Assembly: GCA_963839685.1 (NCBI GenBank)
Contig: CAWIVS010000001.1
Span: 186,001-250,000, forward strand
Reading direction: 5' to 3'
Length of the DNA: 64,000 nt
DNA from: CADEED01 sp963839685
Lineage (GTDB): Bacteria > Pseudomonadota > Gammaproteobacteria > Steroidobacterales > Steroidobacteraceae
The translations under genes were made by a program, and so were the position numbers. Positions within the stretch are counted from its first letter, which is position 1, and each line of letters starts with the position of its first letter. The notes under the pieces were generated by a model. It saw only the letters and a list, made by a program, of their open reading frames with translations. It did no database searches and had not been told where the DNA came from. Shown in pieces: positions 10,004 through 18,398 of the stretch.

Positions 10004-11812
10004 ATGAGCCACAGGTTCGCAATTTCCAGCGTAGCCCTGCTGCTCGCCGCCTGCGGAGGCGGGGGCGGGTCGAGCACGCCACCGCCGAATTCTGGCAACC
10101 CGCCTGCCCCGGTGCCAGCGCCGCCACCTCCTCCGCCGCCGCCCGCCCCGGTCATTCCCGAATACGGCGGCAGCTTCGAAGCATTCTGGATTCAGGGCCT
10201 GGGTTCCGAAACCAGCACTGGCCTGAAGTACCGGGTGGAAATCAACCACGATTACAGGAACACATACAGCTATCACGAAGGCGACAGCATCGTCTTCAAC
10301 TTTGGCGACCTGAAATTGCCGAGGGTGCCCGCCGTCTCGCAGACCAGCCTTTTCGAGATCTTTCGTACCCGTAATCACAACGCCAACGAGATTCGCAACT
10401 TCACGCGGCTGGTGTTGACGGTGGCCAACAAGACGCCGGATCCTGAGTGGTGGCGGTTTGCAACGGGGCCGGAATACGTGCCGGAAATCCCCGAGGCCTT
10501 TGCCTCTCCGACGCGCAACGTGTACGTCACGCTGGCGGATCTTTCTTTGTCGCCGTCCGCTTTCGAGGGGTCGCCGAACGTCGCGCAGTTTCTCGCCTCC
10601 GCGGGCAAGGCACAGCTGGCGTCGGCCGATGTCGCGTTCGATTATTGGATCGAAGCCATCGGGCGTTCCGTGATCAACCTGGACGGTGACAGCTGGACGA
10701 ACGCCGAGGACATTGACGACGACGGTGACGGGGTCGAGGACGAAAATGATGCCTTCCCCTGGGACGCCGACGAGTATGTCGACGCCAACGGGGACGGGGT
10801 CGGCGATGACGGCACGACCCGGTATTTCCGCCTGGCTTTCGCCCCCTACGCCGGCGACGGTGGCTCGCTGCCGATCTGCCTGCACGACATCGCGTACCTC
10901 GAGGATAGCGGCCGCCTGTTCATCACCAACCAGGTGGACAAGTCGTTGTCGATCTTCGACATCGAGACCGGCACTGTCGTCAAGAAAATCACTTTCGATT
11001 ACAAGACCACCAAGATCGCGCTGGATGAGGCACGCGGGAAGCTGTTTGTCCTCCTGGCTCCGCGTGGGCCAAATAACTATGACCCGCTGGTGGACAAGTA
11101 TGGATACGTAGCGGTCATCGATACGACGTCGCTCGAGCAGGTGAATCTTTTCGAAATTGGCATTGATCCTTTCGACGTCGTGCTGACCACGGATGGAGAT
11201 CCAGTGATCTCCTCCGGCACCGCCTCCGAACAGTCTGCCGAGCTACATCTCTACAAAGCCGACACCGGTGCGCTGCTCAGTTCCGCGAGGATTGCGCCGA
11301 ACGCGTATCTTGCCTATGAACCTGTCAAGCGCTGGCTGTACGCCAAACCTCTGCCGAGCAGCATCCACAAGTTCGAAATCGTCGGCAACCAGCTGACCGA
11401 CACCGGCATTCGCAACAACCGGCCCGTTTCTCCGGGAACCAGCACCGGCATCGAACCCGCGGGCGACCTGTGGATCACGCCCGACGGCCAGCGGCTGATC
11501 ACCTCGAATGGAACTTACTACTCCACCGAGACGCTCGAATACCAGTCATTCTTCCCAGGCTGGTTATTCGGCGTCGAGTTCGACCCGGTGGACAATCACC
11601 TGCTCACCATGAGCTTCTCGACCATCCTGCAGCGCTACGAGCTGCCGGACTTCGATGCGACCACTGTGCTCACGTACAACCGCCCGCTGTTCGGGCGCAC
11701 CTTGATCTGGGGACAGAAGCTCAATGCCGTGTACACCCGCGGACTTTACGTCTACCTGATCCAGACCGAGGGCGACGGCCAGCTCACGATGGTGCGCAAG
11801 CCGAAACTCTGA
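10004..11812 (+). CDS. Putative outer lipoprotein with calcium-binding repeats and beta-propeller
   Basis: Exported lipoprotein of 602 residues. The ATG at 10004 gives a lipoprotein signal (VALLLAAC) followed by a Gly run and a Pro-rich linker of about 35 residues, typical of surface lipoproteins. Residues about 225-270 contain Asp-rich DDDGDGVEDENDAFP and DANGDGVGDDG repeats of the thrombospondin type 3/EF-hand kind that bind calcium. The C-terminal half has repeated strands resembling a YVTN/WD40-like propeller (GRLFITNQVDKSLSIFDIETG; GKLFVLLAP). It is divergent from the GMC operon across 95 bases. No enzymatic motif is seen; binding or scaffold roles are possible. Confidence 0.7.
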   Translation: MSHRFAISSVALLLAACGGGGGSSTPPPNSGNPPAPVPAPPPPPPPPAPVIPEYGGSFEAFWIQGLGSETSTGLKYRVEINHDYRNTYSYHEGDSIVFNFGDLKLPRVPAVSQTSLFEIFRTRNHNANEIRNFTRLVLTVANKTPDPEWWRFATGPEYVPEIPEAFASPTRNVYVTLADLSLSPSAFEGSPNVAQFLASAGKAQLASADVAFDYWIEAIGRSVINLDGDSWTNAEDIDDDGDGVEDENDAFPWDADEYVDANGDGVGDDGTTRYFRLAFAPYAGDGGSLPICLHDIAYLEDSGRLFITNQVDKSLSIFDIETGTVVKKITFDYKTTKIALDEARGKLFVLLAPRGPNNYDPLVDKYGYVAVIDTTSLEQVNLFEIGIDPFDVVLTTDGDPVISSGTASEQSAELHLYKADTGALLSSARIAPNAYLAYEPVKRWLYAKPLPSSIHKFEIVGNQLTDTGIRNNRPVSPGTSTGIEPAGDLWITPDGQRLITSNGTYYSTETLEYQSFFPGWLFGVEFDPVDNHLLTMSFSTILQRYELPDFDATTVLTYNRPLFGRTLIWGQKLNAVYTRGLYVYLIQTEGDGQLTMVRKPKL

Positions 11813-11827
11813 TCACCAGCGGCGAGA

Positions 11828-12061
11828 TCATTCGTTCTTGGCGGCGCCGCGCACGTTCATCGCGAACAATCCGACCTGCAACGCGATCAGCGCCCAGGCC
11901 TGCTCGTGCCAGGCCCACACGATCCACAACACGTTACTCAGGATGAACCACCAGAAGCCGGCCTCGCGCCGCTTCTTGTCACGCGAGGCGACCAGCCACG
12001 CGGCGAGCAGCGTCACCGCCATGGCCGGCCACTGGATGGCATCGAGTATCGCGTCGTTCAC
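11828..12061 (-). CDS. Small membrane protein
   Basis: Protein of about 77 residues with three likely membrane segments (MAVTLLAAWLVAS; GFWWFILSNVLWIVWAW; ALIALQVGLFAMNVRG). It resembles small YgjV/PnuC-like nicotinamide-transporter-shaped proteins only in hydrophobicity, so no function is given. I chose the GTG at 12061, which lies just behind the stop of the upstream gene; a TTG at 12097 inside that gene is the alternative. Confidence 0.55.
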   Translation of the reverse strand: MNDAILDAIQWPAMAVTLLAAWLVASRDKKRREAGFWWFILSNVLWIVWAWHEQAWALIALQVGLFAMNVRGAAKNE

Positions 12062-12065
12062 CTGG

Positions 12066-12560
12066 TTAGCCGTTGTAGGCCTTTTCGAGCGCGGCAATGT
12101 CGAGCTTGCCCATCTTGAGCAACGCCGTCATGACGCGCTCGGATTTCGCATTCGGCTCACCAAACCACTCGATCATCTTGCGCGGCACCACCTGCCAGGA
12201 CAGTCCGTATTTGTCCTTGAGCCAGCCGCAAACATGGGACTTGGGATCGCCACCGGCGGTGAGCTTGTCCCAGTAGAAGTCGAGTTCCTTCTGGTCTTCG
12301 ACGTAGACCTGCAACGAGACGGCTTCGTTGAACTTGAAGATCGGTCCGCCGTTGAGCGCGGTGAAGGGCTGCCCGGACAGCTCGAATTGCACGGTCAACA
12401 CCGTGCCTTCGGGCTGTCGATGTGTCTCAAATCCAGCCTTGCCGTAACGCGCGATCTTGCCGACCTTCGAATCGGGAAAGATTCCGGTGTAGTAACGCGC
12501 CGCCTCTTCGGCTTCGCTCGCGAACCAAAGACAAGGGGCGATTTTCTGGCTGAATTGCAT
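12066..12560 (-). CDS. PhnB-like VOC-family protein
   Basis: Protein of 164 residues of the PhnB/3-demethylubiquinone-methyltransferase-like branch of the VOC fold: KIAPCLWFASEAEEAARYY at the start, FTALNGGPIFKFNEAVSLQV in the middle, and the branch-specific CGWLKDKYGLSWQVVPR near residue 115. Despite the old methyltransferase name these proteins lack a SAM-binding fold, and their activity is mostly unknown. The C-terminal stretch (ERVMTALLKMGKLDIAALEKA) is typical of the family. The small membrane protein follows almost directly. Confidence 0.8.
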   Translation of the reverse strand: MQFSQKIAPCLWFASEAEEAARYYTGIFPDSKVGKIARYGKAGFETHRQPEGTVLTVQFELSGQPFTALNGGPIFKFNEAVSLQVYVEDQKELDFYWDKLTAGGDPKSHVCGWLKDKYGLSWQVVPRKMIEWFGEPNAKSERVMTALLKMGKLDIAALEKAYNG

Positions 12561-12682
12561 GCGTGTGACTCCAGTTTCGGGGGTTCACCTCATTGCCGAA
12601 CCAGCCGTCGCCGTTTCGACACGTTCGCAAGGTATTTGGAGCCACCGTGTCCCGGTATCGGAATGCGCCGATACGGCGTACT

Positions 12683-14083
12683 TCAGTGATGGCGTACCAG
12701 CGACTCTTCGAGTTCTTCCAGGCTGCGACCGCGGGTCTCGGGCAGGATGCGCGTCAGCAGAACCACGCCCAGTCCCGCAAAGATTGCGTAGATCAGGAAG
12801 GTGCGCGCGCCACCGAGGTGTTTCATCTGCCAGGGAAACACCAGCTGTGCGAAGAAGCACACCGTGGAATTGACGAGGCCGACACAGGATATGGCGAGCG
12901 CGCGCACGCGATTCGGGAAGATCTCCGACAGCAGCACCCACATCACCGGACCGAGCGACAACGCGAAACAGGCCACGAAACCCAGCAGACCCGTCAGCAC
13001 CCACGCGGTATCGAGGGCGGCACCCGAGTTGTGGAAGCCGGCGGCCGTCAGGAGCAGCGACGCCGCAATGCCGGTCGTGCCGAAGATCAGCAGCGGCCGG
13101 CGGCCGACGCGGTCGATGAGTAACAGCGCGATCACCGTGAACACCACGTTGACCAGCGTGATGAGCATGGTCTGCGCAAAAGAACTCTCGACGCTGGTGC
13201 CGGATCCGCCCGCGCTCGCGAAGATCATGGTCGCGTAGGCGAGCACCGAGTTGATGCCGGTAATCTGCTGCAGGATGCCAACCACCAGCCCGATGAACAG
13301 CACACCGCGAAGTTCGGGCACCCACAGATCGCGCAGCCCGGCGTCGCTCTTGCGTGTCTCGTGTGCCAGCGAGGCGGACACCTCGGCCAGCTCACGCTCG
13401 GCGAACGCCTCTCCATGCGCCCCCACGAGAATGCGGCGCGCCGCGTTGAATCGCCCGTGCATGGCAAGCCAGCGCGGACTCTCTGGAACGAACAGCAGCG
13501 CGAACATGTACAGCACTGCGGGCAAAGCGCCGATGCCCAGCATCCAGCGCCAGTTCGATTCCGCCAGGTGCAGCCGCAGGAGCCAGTCGAACTGGAAGCT
13601 CTCCAGGCGGATGATGAGCAGGTTGCTGGCCGAGGCGAGGAAGATGCCCAGTACCAGGAACAACTGGTTGATGGTGACCATGCGCCCGCGCAGCGCGGGC
13701 GGCGAAATCTCCGCGATGTACATCGGCGCGGCGACCAGCACCGAACCCACGCCGAGCCCGCTGAGCAGGCGCGCGACAATCAGCATGGAGTAGCTCGAGG
13801 CCGCGGCCGCCACGATGGCGGAAAGTGCGAATGCGATGGCGGCGAATCTCAGCACGGTGCGTCTGCCGATGCGATCCGCCAGCGGTCCGGCGAGGAATAT
13901 CGACAGTGTGGCCGTGAGCGTATGCGAGGACACCGTCCAGCCGAGCTCGAGATCGGACAACCCGAACTTCCCCTTCACGAACACCACGGCGCCGGTGAAC
14001 AGCGAGCCGTCGAAACCCATGAGAAAGCCGCTGAGCGCGACGATCAGGATGGTGACGATGGGGGACAAGGAAAATGGGGACAT
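12683..14083 (-). CDS. MFS sugar porter (XylE/GalP type)
   Basis: Inner-membrane sugar:proton symporter with twelve predicted helices. Signature motifs of the sugar porter family are present: GPLADRIGRRTVLR after helix 2, PESPRWLAMHGR before the central loop, LLQQITGIN-type GILQQITGINSVL in helix 7, DRVGRRPLLIFG, and the C-terminal PETRGRSLEELE. I place the start at the ATG at 14083, giving 466 residues; the ATG at 14161 would add 26 residues that are entirely encoded by the palindromic repeat. The gene ends the halogenase/TonB operon and probably imports the mono- or disaccharide released outside by the GH16 enzyme. Confidence 0.85.
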   Translation of the reverse strand: MSPFSLSPIVTILIVALSGFLMGFDGSLFTGAVVFVKGKFGLSDLELGWTVSSHTLTATLSIFLAGPLADRIGRRTVLRFAAIAFALSAIVAAAASSYSMLIVARLLSGLGVGSVLVAAPMYIAEISPPALRGRMVTINQLFLVLGIFLASASNLLIIRLESFQFDWLLRLHLAESNWRWMLGIGALPAVLYMFALLFVPESPRWLAMHGRFNAARRILVGAHGEAFAERELAEVSASLAHETRKSDAGLRDLWVPELRGVLFIGLVVGILQQITGINSVLAYATMIFASAGGSGTSVESSFAQTMLITLVNVVFTVIALLLIDRVGRRPLLIFGTTGIAASLLLTAAGFHNSGAALDTAWVLTGLLGFVACFALSLGPVMWVLLSEIFPNRVRALAISCVGLVNSTVCFFAQLVFPWQMKHLGGARTFLIYAIFAGLGVVLLTRILPETRGRSLEELEESLVRHH

Positions 14084-14158
14084 TCCTATTTTTCTCGCGG
14101 CAGTCAATATGGGCTCACGCGAGGTGTCGCCAGCAGAAATCAGGAATGTCCCCATTTT
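14071..14158. repeat. REP-like palindromic element, copy 2
   Basis: Arms AAAATGGGGACATTCCT (14071-14087) and its inverse (14142-14158) enclose about 54 bases containing further AT-rich arm sequence (ATTTTTC/GAAAT). It lies between lacI and the sugar porter and overlaps the porter's start codon. It shares the TGGGGACATTCC core with copy 1 at 3162-3207. The type resembles palindromes mobilised by REP-associated Y1 transposases, but no such transposase is in the window. Confidence 0.75.
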
Positions 14159-14160
14159 CA

Positions 14161-15156
14161 TTACGCCTTCGACACCGAGTCGCGCTCCACCAGTTTGGGC
14201 TCGAACACCTGCTGCACATCCTGCCGCTGGTCGTATACGTGTTTGAGCACCCAGCGTGCGGCCATGGTGGCCATGTCGGCGATGGGGTAATGAATGGTCG
14301 TGAGCTTGGGATACACGTAGCGCGATATCGGCGCGTCGTCGAAGCCGACGATGGACAGTTGCCGTGGAACTTCCAGCCCGCGTTCGTGCGCGGCGGCCAT
14401 GGCGCCCGCAGCCATCTCGTCGTTGGCGCAGACCACGGCGGTGAACGGAATGTTCGTCGCGAACAGCGTATTCAGCGCGTCCTGGCCGCCGGTCTCGTGG
14501 TAGTCGCCCTCGTGCAGCAGGCGCTCGTCGAATTTGACGCCCGCCTCCGCCAGCGCGCGCTTGTGGCCGGCTAGACGTTGCTTGGCGTCCACCCAGTCCA
14601 ACGGACCAGAAATATAGGCGATACGCTTGTGCTTGCGCTTGAGCAGCGATTCGGTGGCGAGGTAGCCGCCGAGCTCGTTGTTCAGGCTGAAGCAGTGATC
14701 GTTGAGCCCGCGCACCTTGCGGTTCATGACCACCAGTGGCGTGGTGTTGTGGTCGTGGTCGACCAGGAATTTGTCGGTCAGCCGCTCCACGTGCACGATG
14801 AGCGCATCGCAGTTGCGGCTCACGAGGAAGCGGATCGCCTCGCGTTCCTGCTCCTCCTTGCTGTGGCCTGCCGCCACCAGCACGAACTTGCCGGCCGCCT
14901 TGAGCGTCTGCTCGATGGCCGACAGCATCGCACCGAAGAATGGACCGTGCAGCTCGGACACCAGCACGCCGACTGCGTTGGAACTGCGCGTCGCGAGCGA
15001 CTGTGCGATGGAATTCGGCTGGTATCCGAGCTGGTCCATGGCATCGAGCACGCGCTGGCGCGTCTTTTCGCTGACCTTGGCGCCGGGATTGATCACCCGG
15101 GAAACGGTCGCGAGCGAGACGCCGGCGAGTTCCGCCACTTCGTAGATGTTCGCCAT
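14161..15156 (-). CDS. LacI-family transcriptional regulator
   Basis: Repressor-type DNA-binding protein of 331 residues. The N-terminal helix-turn-helix IYEVAELAGVSLATVSRVIN with the hinge (YQPNSIAQSLATRSS) is canonical, and the rest is the periplasmic-binding-protein-like sugar sensor (VVCANDEMAAGAM; SIVGFDDAPISRY). Its gene is the sixth in the operon, 7 bases behind a halogenase gene. A perfect palindrome of LacI-family type lies upstream of the operon at 23046-23059, so autoregulation together with control of the TonB receptor and GH16 enzyme is likely. The inducer is probably a glucan breakdown product. Confidence 0.9.
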   Translation of the reverse strand: MANIYEVAELAGVSLATVSRVINPGAKVSEKTRQRVLDAMDQLGYQPNSIAQSLATRSSNAVGVLVSELHGPFFGAMLSAIEQTLKAAGKFVLVAAGHSKEEQEREAIRFLVSRNCDALIVHVERLTDKFLVDHDHNTTPLVVMNRKVRGLNDHCFSLNNELGGYLATESLLKRKHKRIAYISGPLDWVDAKQRLAGHKRALAEAGVKFDERLLHEGDYHETGGQDALNTLFATNIPFTAVVCANDEMAAGAMAAAHERGLEVPRQLSIVGFDDAPISRYVYPKLTTIHYPIADMATMAARWVLKHVYDQRQDVQQVFEPKLVERDSVSKA

Positions 15157-15162
15157 GTCGGT

Positions 15163-16680
15163 CTACCCCGGCATCGCGCCCGTGGGCGGCGCCTTGCAGT
15201 ACTGTTCCACGTAGGTCTGGTGTGCCGGTAGTTGGGCGACGGTCCGCTCGACCGAACTGCGGATGCCTTCCAGAAAATGCGACAACTCTTCATCTCCCAT
15301 GAGATCGGCCACCGGATGATGCTGCTGTGGCTCGATTCCCTGACCCAGCATGACCTGGATCCAGGAATTCTCCGCGAACAATTCATTGGGCACGCGGAAC
15401 ACGCGGCCGGTTTCGCGGAACAGCTCGAGGCGGTGACGCAGCGTGTCCGGGATCTCCATGGCACGGCACGTGCGCCAGAACGGCGTGTCCTGGCGTCGCG
15501 TCACGTGGTAATGCAGGACGATGAAGTCGCGGATGTGTTCGAGCTCGTGGTTGGTCTGGTTGTTGTATTCGTCGATGTCGGATTGACGGATGCCATCGCG
15601 CGGAAACATCTGCATCAGGCGGATGATGCCGCGCTGGATGAGATGGATGCTGGTGGACTCGAGGGGTTCGATGAAGCCGCTGGACAGACCGATGGCGATG
15701 CAGTTGCGTCGCCAGGTCTGGCGGCGTTGCCCCGGGCGGAACTTGATGACGCGCGGCTCGGTGAGTGGCTTGCCTTCGACGTTGGCCAGCAGTTCATTCT
15801 TCGCCTGCTCATCGCCAAGGTAGCGGCTGCAATACACCATGCCGTTGCCGACGCGTCGCTGCAGCGGAATACGCCACTGCCAGCCCGCGTCGCGCGCGAT
15901 CGAGCGCGTATACGGAATCGCCGGGCCCACCGACTCGGTCTGCACGGCGACGGCGCTGTCACAGAACAGGTAGTGCGACCAGTCCTCGTAGCCCACATGC
16001 AACGCATTGCCAATGAGCAGGCCGCGGAAGCCGGTGCAATCGATGAACAGGTCGCCCTCGAGCAGCTCGCCCGAGTCGAGTTTGATCGATTCGATGAATC
16101 CCGATTGTTCGCCCACCTTCACGTCGACGATTTTTCCTTCGATGCGTTTGACGCCAAAACCTTCCGCGAACTTGCGCAGGAATTTCGCGTACAGGCTCGC
16201 GTCGATGTGAAAGGCGTAGTTCATGCCGCCGCGCGGCAGGTGCGCGAAACGTCCCTCGAGCGAGGCGCGCAGCTCGAGGCAGTAGTCACCGTAGTCGCCC
16301 GCGAGTTTGCGTTCGCGGCCCTTGAGCCAGAAATGCTGGAAGCCCGCCGTCCAGTGATCCTTGCCGGTGGTACCGAAGGAGTGAATGTAGTTCTCGCCCG
16401 GCGCGCGCCAGTTCTCGAAACCGATGCCGAGCTTGAAGGTGGCCTGCGTCGCGGCCATGAACTCCTGCTCGTTGATCTCCAGCAGGCGATGGAACGTGAC
16501 CAGCGTCGGAATCGTCGCCTCGCCCACGCCGACGGTGCCGATCTCGTCGGATTCCACCAGCTTGATGTCGAGCACGCGACCGAGCGTCTTGGAGAGGCCG
16601 GCGGCCACCATCCAGCCTGCCGTCCCGCCACCCGCGATCACGATGCGGCGCACACCGCCGGGTATGTTGTTCAGCGTCAC
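15163..16680 (-). CDS. Flavin-dependent (tryptophan-type) halogenase 1
   Basis: FADH2-dependent halogenase of 505 residues. It has the flavin motif GGGTAGW (residues 17-23), the catalytic Lys in ATFKLGIGFENW (about residue 83), the family-specific WQWRIP motif in the middle, and FIEPLES with the Glu that pairs with the catalytic Lys. These are the residues needed for HOX-based halogenation in PrnA-type enzymes. It needs a separate flavin reductase, which is not encoded nearby. It sits between the cupin gene and lacI. Related enzymes from Brevundimonas and Xanthomonas in similar neighbourhoods brominate indole in vitro, as I recall; the natural substrate is unknown. Confidence 0.9.
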   Translation of the reverse strand: MTLNNIPGGVRRIVIAGGGTAGWMVAAGLSKTLGRVLDIKLVESDEIGTVGVGEATIPTLVTFHRLLEINEQEFMAATQATFKLGIGFENWRAPGENYIHSFGTTGKDHWTAGFQHFWLKGRERKLAGDYGDYCLELRASLEGRFAHLPRGGMNYAFHIDASLYAKFLRKFAEGFGVKRIEGKIVDVKVGEQSGFIESIKLDSGELLEGDLFIDCTGFRGLLIGNALHVGYEDWSHYLFCDSAVAVQTESVGPAIPYTRSIARDAGWQWRIPLQRRVGNGMVYCSRYLGDEQAKNELLANVEGKPLTEPRVIKFRPGQRRQTWRRNCIAIGLSSGFIEPLESTSIHLIQRGIIRLMQMFPRDGIRQSDIDEYNNQTNHELEHIRDFIVLHYHVTRRQDTPFWRTCRAMEIPDTLRHRLELFRETGRVFRVPNELFAENSWIQVMLGQGIEPQQHHPVADLMGDEELSHFLEGIRSSVERTVAQLPAHQTYVEQYCKAPPTGAMPG

Positions 16681-16693
16681 GCCTGCCTCCGAA

Positions 16694-17707
16694 TCATCTA
16701 TTCAACCGCGCGATCAGGCGCGCCCGCATGTCACGCACCAAAGTGTCGGTCAGCGTACCCAGCGATCCGCGACTGCTCTCCGGGATGTGCGCCACGGTAT
16801 TCACGTCGGCGTCGAATACGTAGTGGTGAAACAGGTTCTCCCAGGCGGCACGTTGCGCCGGTGGCAGGTCACGCACCGTCATGATTGCCAGCATGAGCGC
16901 CCCGATGGGTGCATCCATGGAAGGGGGCGATTGTCGCCACCAGTAGTTGACGAGCACGTTGAACGCATCCAGCGACTCGATGTGATGCCACCACATGCTG
17001 GGTATGAAGATCGCATCGCCGGGCCCGAGCTCGGCGACGCGCGCGGCCTGCGCCGCCTGCGCGAATCGCGGGAAGCGGGTGAGATCGGGTCTGGCGAAGT
17101 CCACCAGGCTGATGGCCTGCCCCGCAGGGGTGAAATCCAGCGGGCCCACGTAGAGATTGGCGAGCTGTTCGGGCGGAAACAGGGTGAAACGTCGATGCCC
17201 GGCCACCACGCAAGCCAGGTTGTCCGGCAGATCGTGATGCGCGGCAATGCGCGCGCGATTGCCAATCCAGATGCTGGCCAGCGCCTTGCGGGCACCGAGG
17301 TCGATGTCGTTGAGTTCGCGAAATCCCGGCAACGCGGCGTCGATGGTGGTCGAGCCCACGTAGATCGACCGTGGTGGCGCGCCCGACGCGGGCTGCGCGA
17401 TTTCATTGAGCACCTCATCGAGGCGAATTCTCTCGGCCTTGAAATTGAATCCGGAAAGATCTTCGTTGTAGAAGAAGCGCCCTTCGATCTCGGGCGCACC
17501 GAGCATCGCGCCCACGGTGGCGTCGCGGTAAAAACCCAGCAGGTAGCGGCTTGCGGCCTGCGCCGAGTCGAGCGCGGCGCGCACCGCGGGCCAATGCGAT
17601 ACCAGGCCACGCAGCACCAGCGGCTCGGTGGACTCGAGCAGCCCGGCGGGCAGCGCGCGCGCATCGAGTCCGCTGACTTCGCGGATTTTTTCAGCGGTCT
17701 GCAGCAT
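16694..17707 (-). CDS. JmjC/cupin_8-like protein, putative Fe(II)/2-oxoglutarate oxygenase
   Basis: Protein of 337 residues of the FIH/cupin_8 type. The facial triad is visible: HHD in RIAAHHDLPDNLACVVAG and a distal His in MWWHHIESL; the intervening RRFTLFPPEQLANLYVGP is the usual cupin_8 stretch. This suggests hydroxylation of a protein or small molecule, though activity is unproven for homologues in this context. The start overlaps the end of sapC by 17 bases, so the two are translated together. Homologues are usually annotated only as cupin-like domain protein. Confidence 0.85.
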   Translation of the reverse strand: MLQTAEKIREVSGLDARALPAGLLESTEPLVLRGLVSHWPAVRAALDSAQAASRYLLGFYRDATVGAMLGAPEIEGRFFYNEDLSGFNFKAERIRLDEVLNEIAQPASGAPPRSIYVGSTTIDAALPGFRELNDIDLGARKALASIWIGNRARIAAHHDLPDNLACVVAGHRRFTLFPPEQLANLYVGPLDFTPAGQAISLVDFARPDLTRFPRFAQAAQAARVAELGPGDAIFIPSMWWHHIESLDAFNVLVNYWWRQSPPSMDAPIGALMLAIMTVRDLPPAQRAAWENLFHHYVFDADVNTVAHIPESSRGSLGTLTDTLVRDMRARLIARLNR

Positions 17708-18398
17708 TCAGCTTGCTGGCGCGTTCTATCAGGGAGCGGAAGTTCGAGAACGACGCGATGACCATGTAGATGGGCAGCAGGTAGCCGCGTTCGTGCAGCT
17801 TGCCCAGCGCCGTGGCGTCGAGCTTGCCCAGCCTCTCCTCCTGGATGGTGTAAAAGCCGGCGAAGCGGTGCTGGGCGCCATCCAGGAACTGGATGTCGAG
17901 CACGAACGACTCCAGCAGGTCGTGTTCGAGCAGTGCAAGGATGAAGGCCGGCGTGGCTTCGATGCCCTCATGCAGCATGCCGAGTACGCCGGTGATGTGC
18001 TCGAGGTATTCACTGTTGCCGCCTTGCTCGCGAAAAATCGGCTCGCCCTCGGTGCGGCTCACCCGCGGGCTGTCCAGATCGATGTGCACCACCTTGCCAC
18101 TGGGCGCATTGCCGATGAGGAACGGGACGCGCTCGACCATCGCCGGAATGTAGTTCGCATCCCACTTGCCGTCCTTCAGGAACAGGTTCTGCTTTTCGTG
18201 AAAGCCCAGCAGGGCCAGCGGCGTGAACGCGCCATCCGGCGCCTTGCCGAACACGATCGGGTAATGAGCCTGGACGTTGCGGAACTCGGCCGGGAACGTC
18301 AGTGTGTACATGATGTCGTCGCCGTACTGCGCGCCGCGCGCGGTGACCACGCGCAGGTCACGATGGTCGACGTTGTTGAGATGGGCGTGTCGGGTCAT
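17691..18398 (-). CDS. SapC-family protein
   Basis: Protein of 235 residues matching the SapC family, named after Campylobacter fetus S-layer genes; its biochemical role is unknown. Typical stretches are FPAEFRNVQAHYPIVFGK near the N-terminus, WDANYIPAMVERVPFLIG, and SRTEGEPIFREQGGNSEYLE. There is no signal peptide, so it acts in the cytoplasm. Its ATG overlaps the stop of halogenase 2 (ATGA at 18395-18398) and its end overlaps the cupin gene, making it the central member of a tightly coupled block. Confidence 0.88.
   Translation of the reverse strand: MTRHAHLNNVDHRDLRVVTARGAQYGDDIMYTLTFPAEFRNVQAHYPIVFGKAPDGAFTPLALLGFHEKQNLFLKDGKWDANYIPAMVERVPFLIGNAPSGKVVHIDLDSPRVSRTEGEPIFREQGGNSEYLEHITGVLGMLHEGIEATPAFILALLEHDLLESFVLDIQFLDGAQHRFAGFYTIQEERLGKLDATALGKLHERGYLLPIYMVIASFSNFRSLIERASKLNAADR

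Noticed and set aside
12655..12674. GTATCGG/CCGATAC hairpin behind the sugar porter as terminator
   Set aside because: Stem is short and no T-run follows on the minus strand.
15232..16884. 550-codon plus-strand open frame
   Set aside because: It lies wholly antisense to halogenase 1 and part of the cupin gene; high GC makes such shadows common and no protein family is recognisable.
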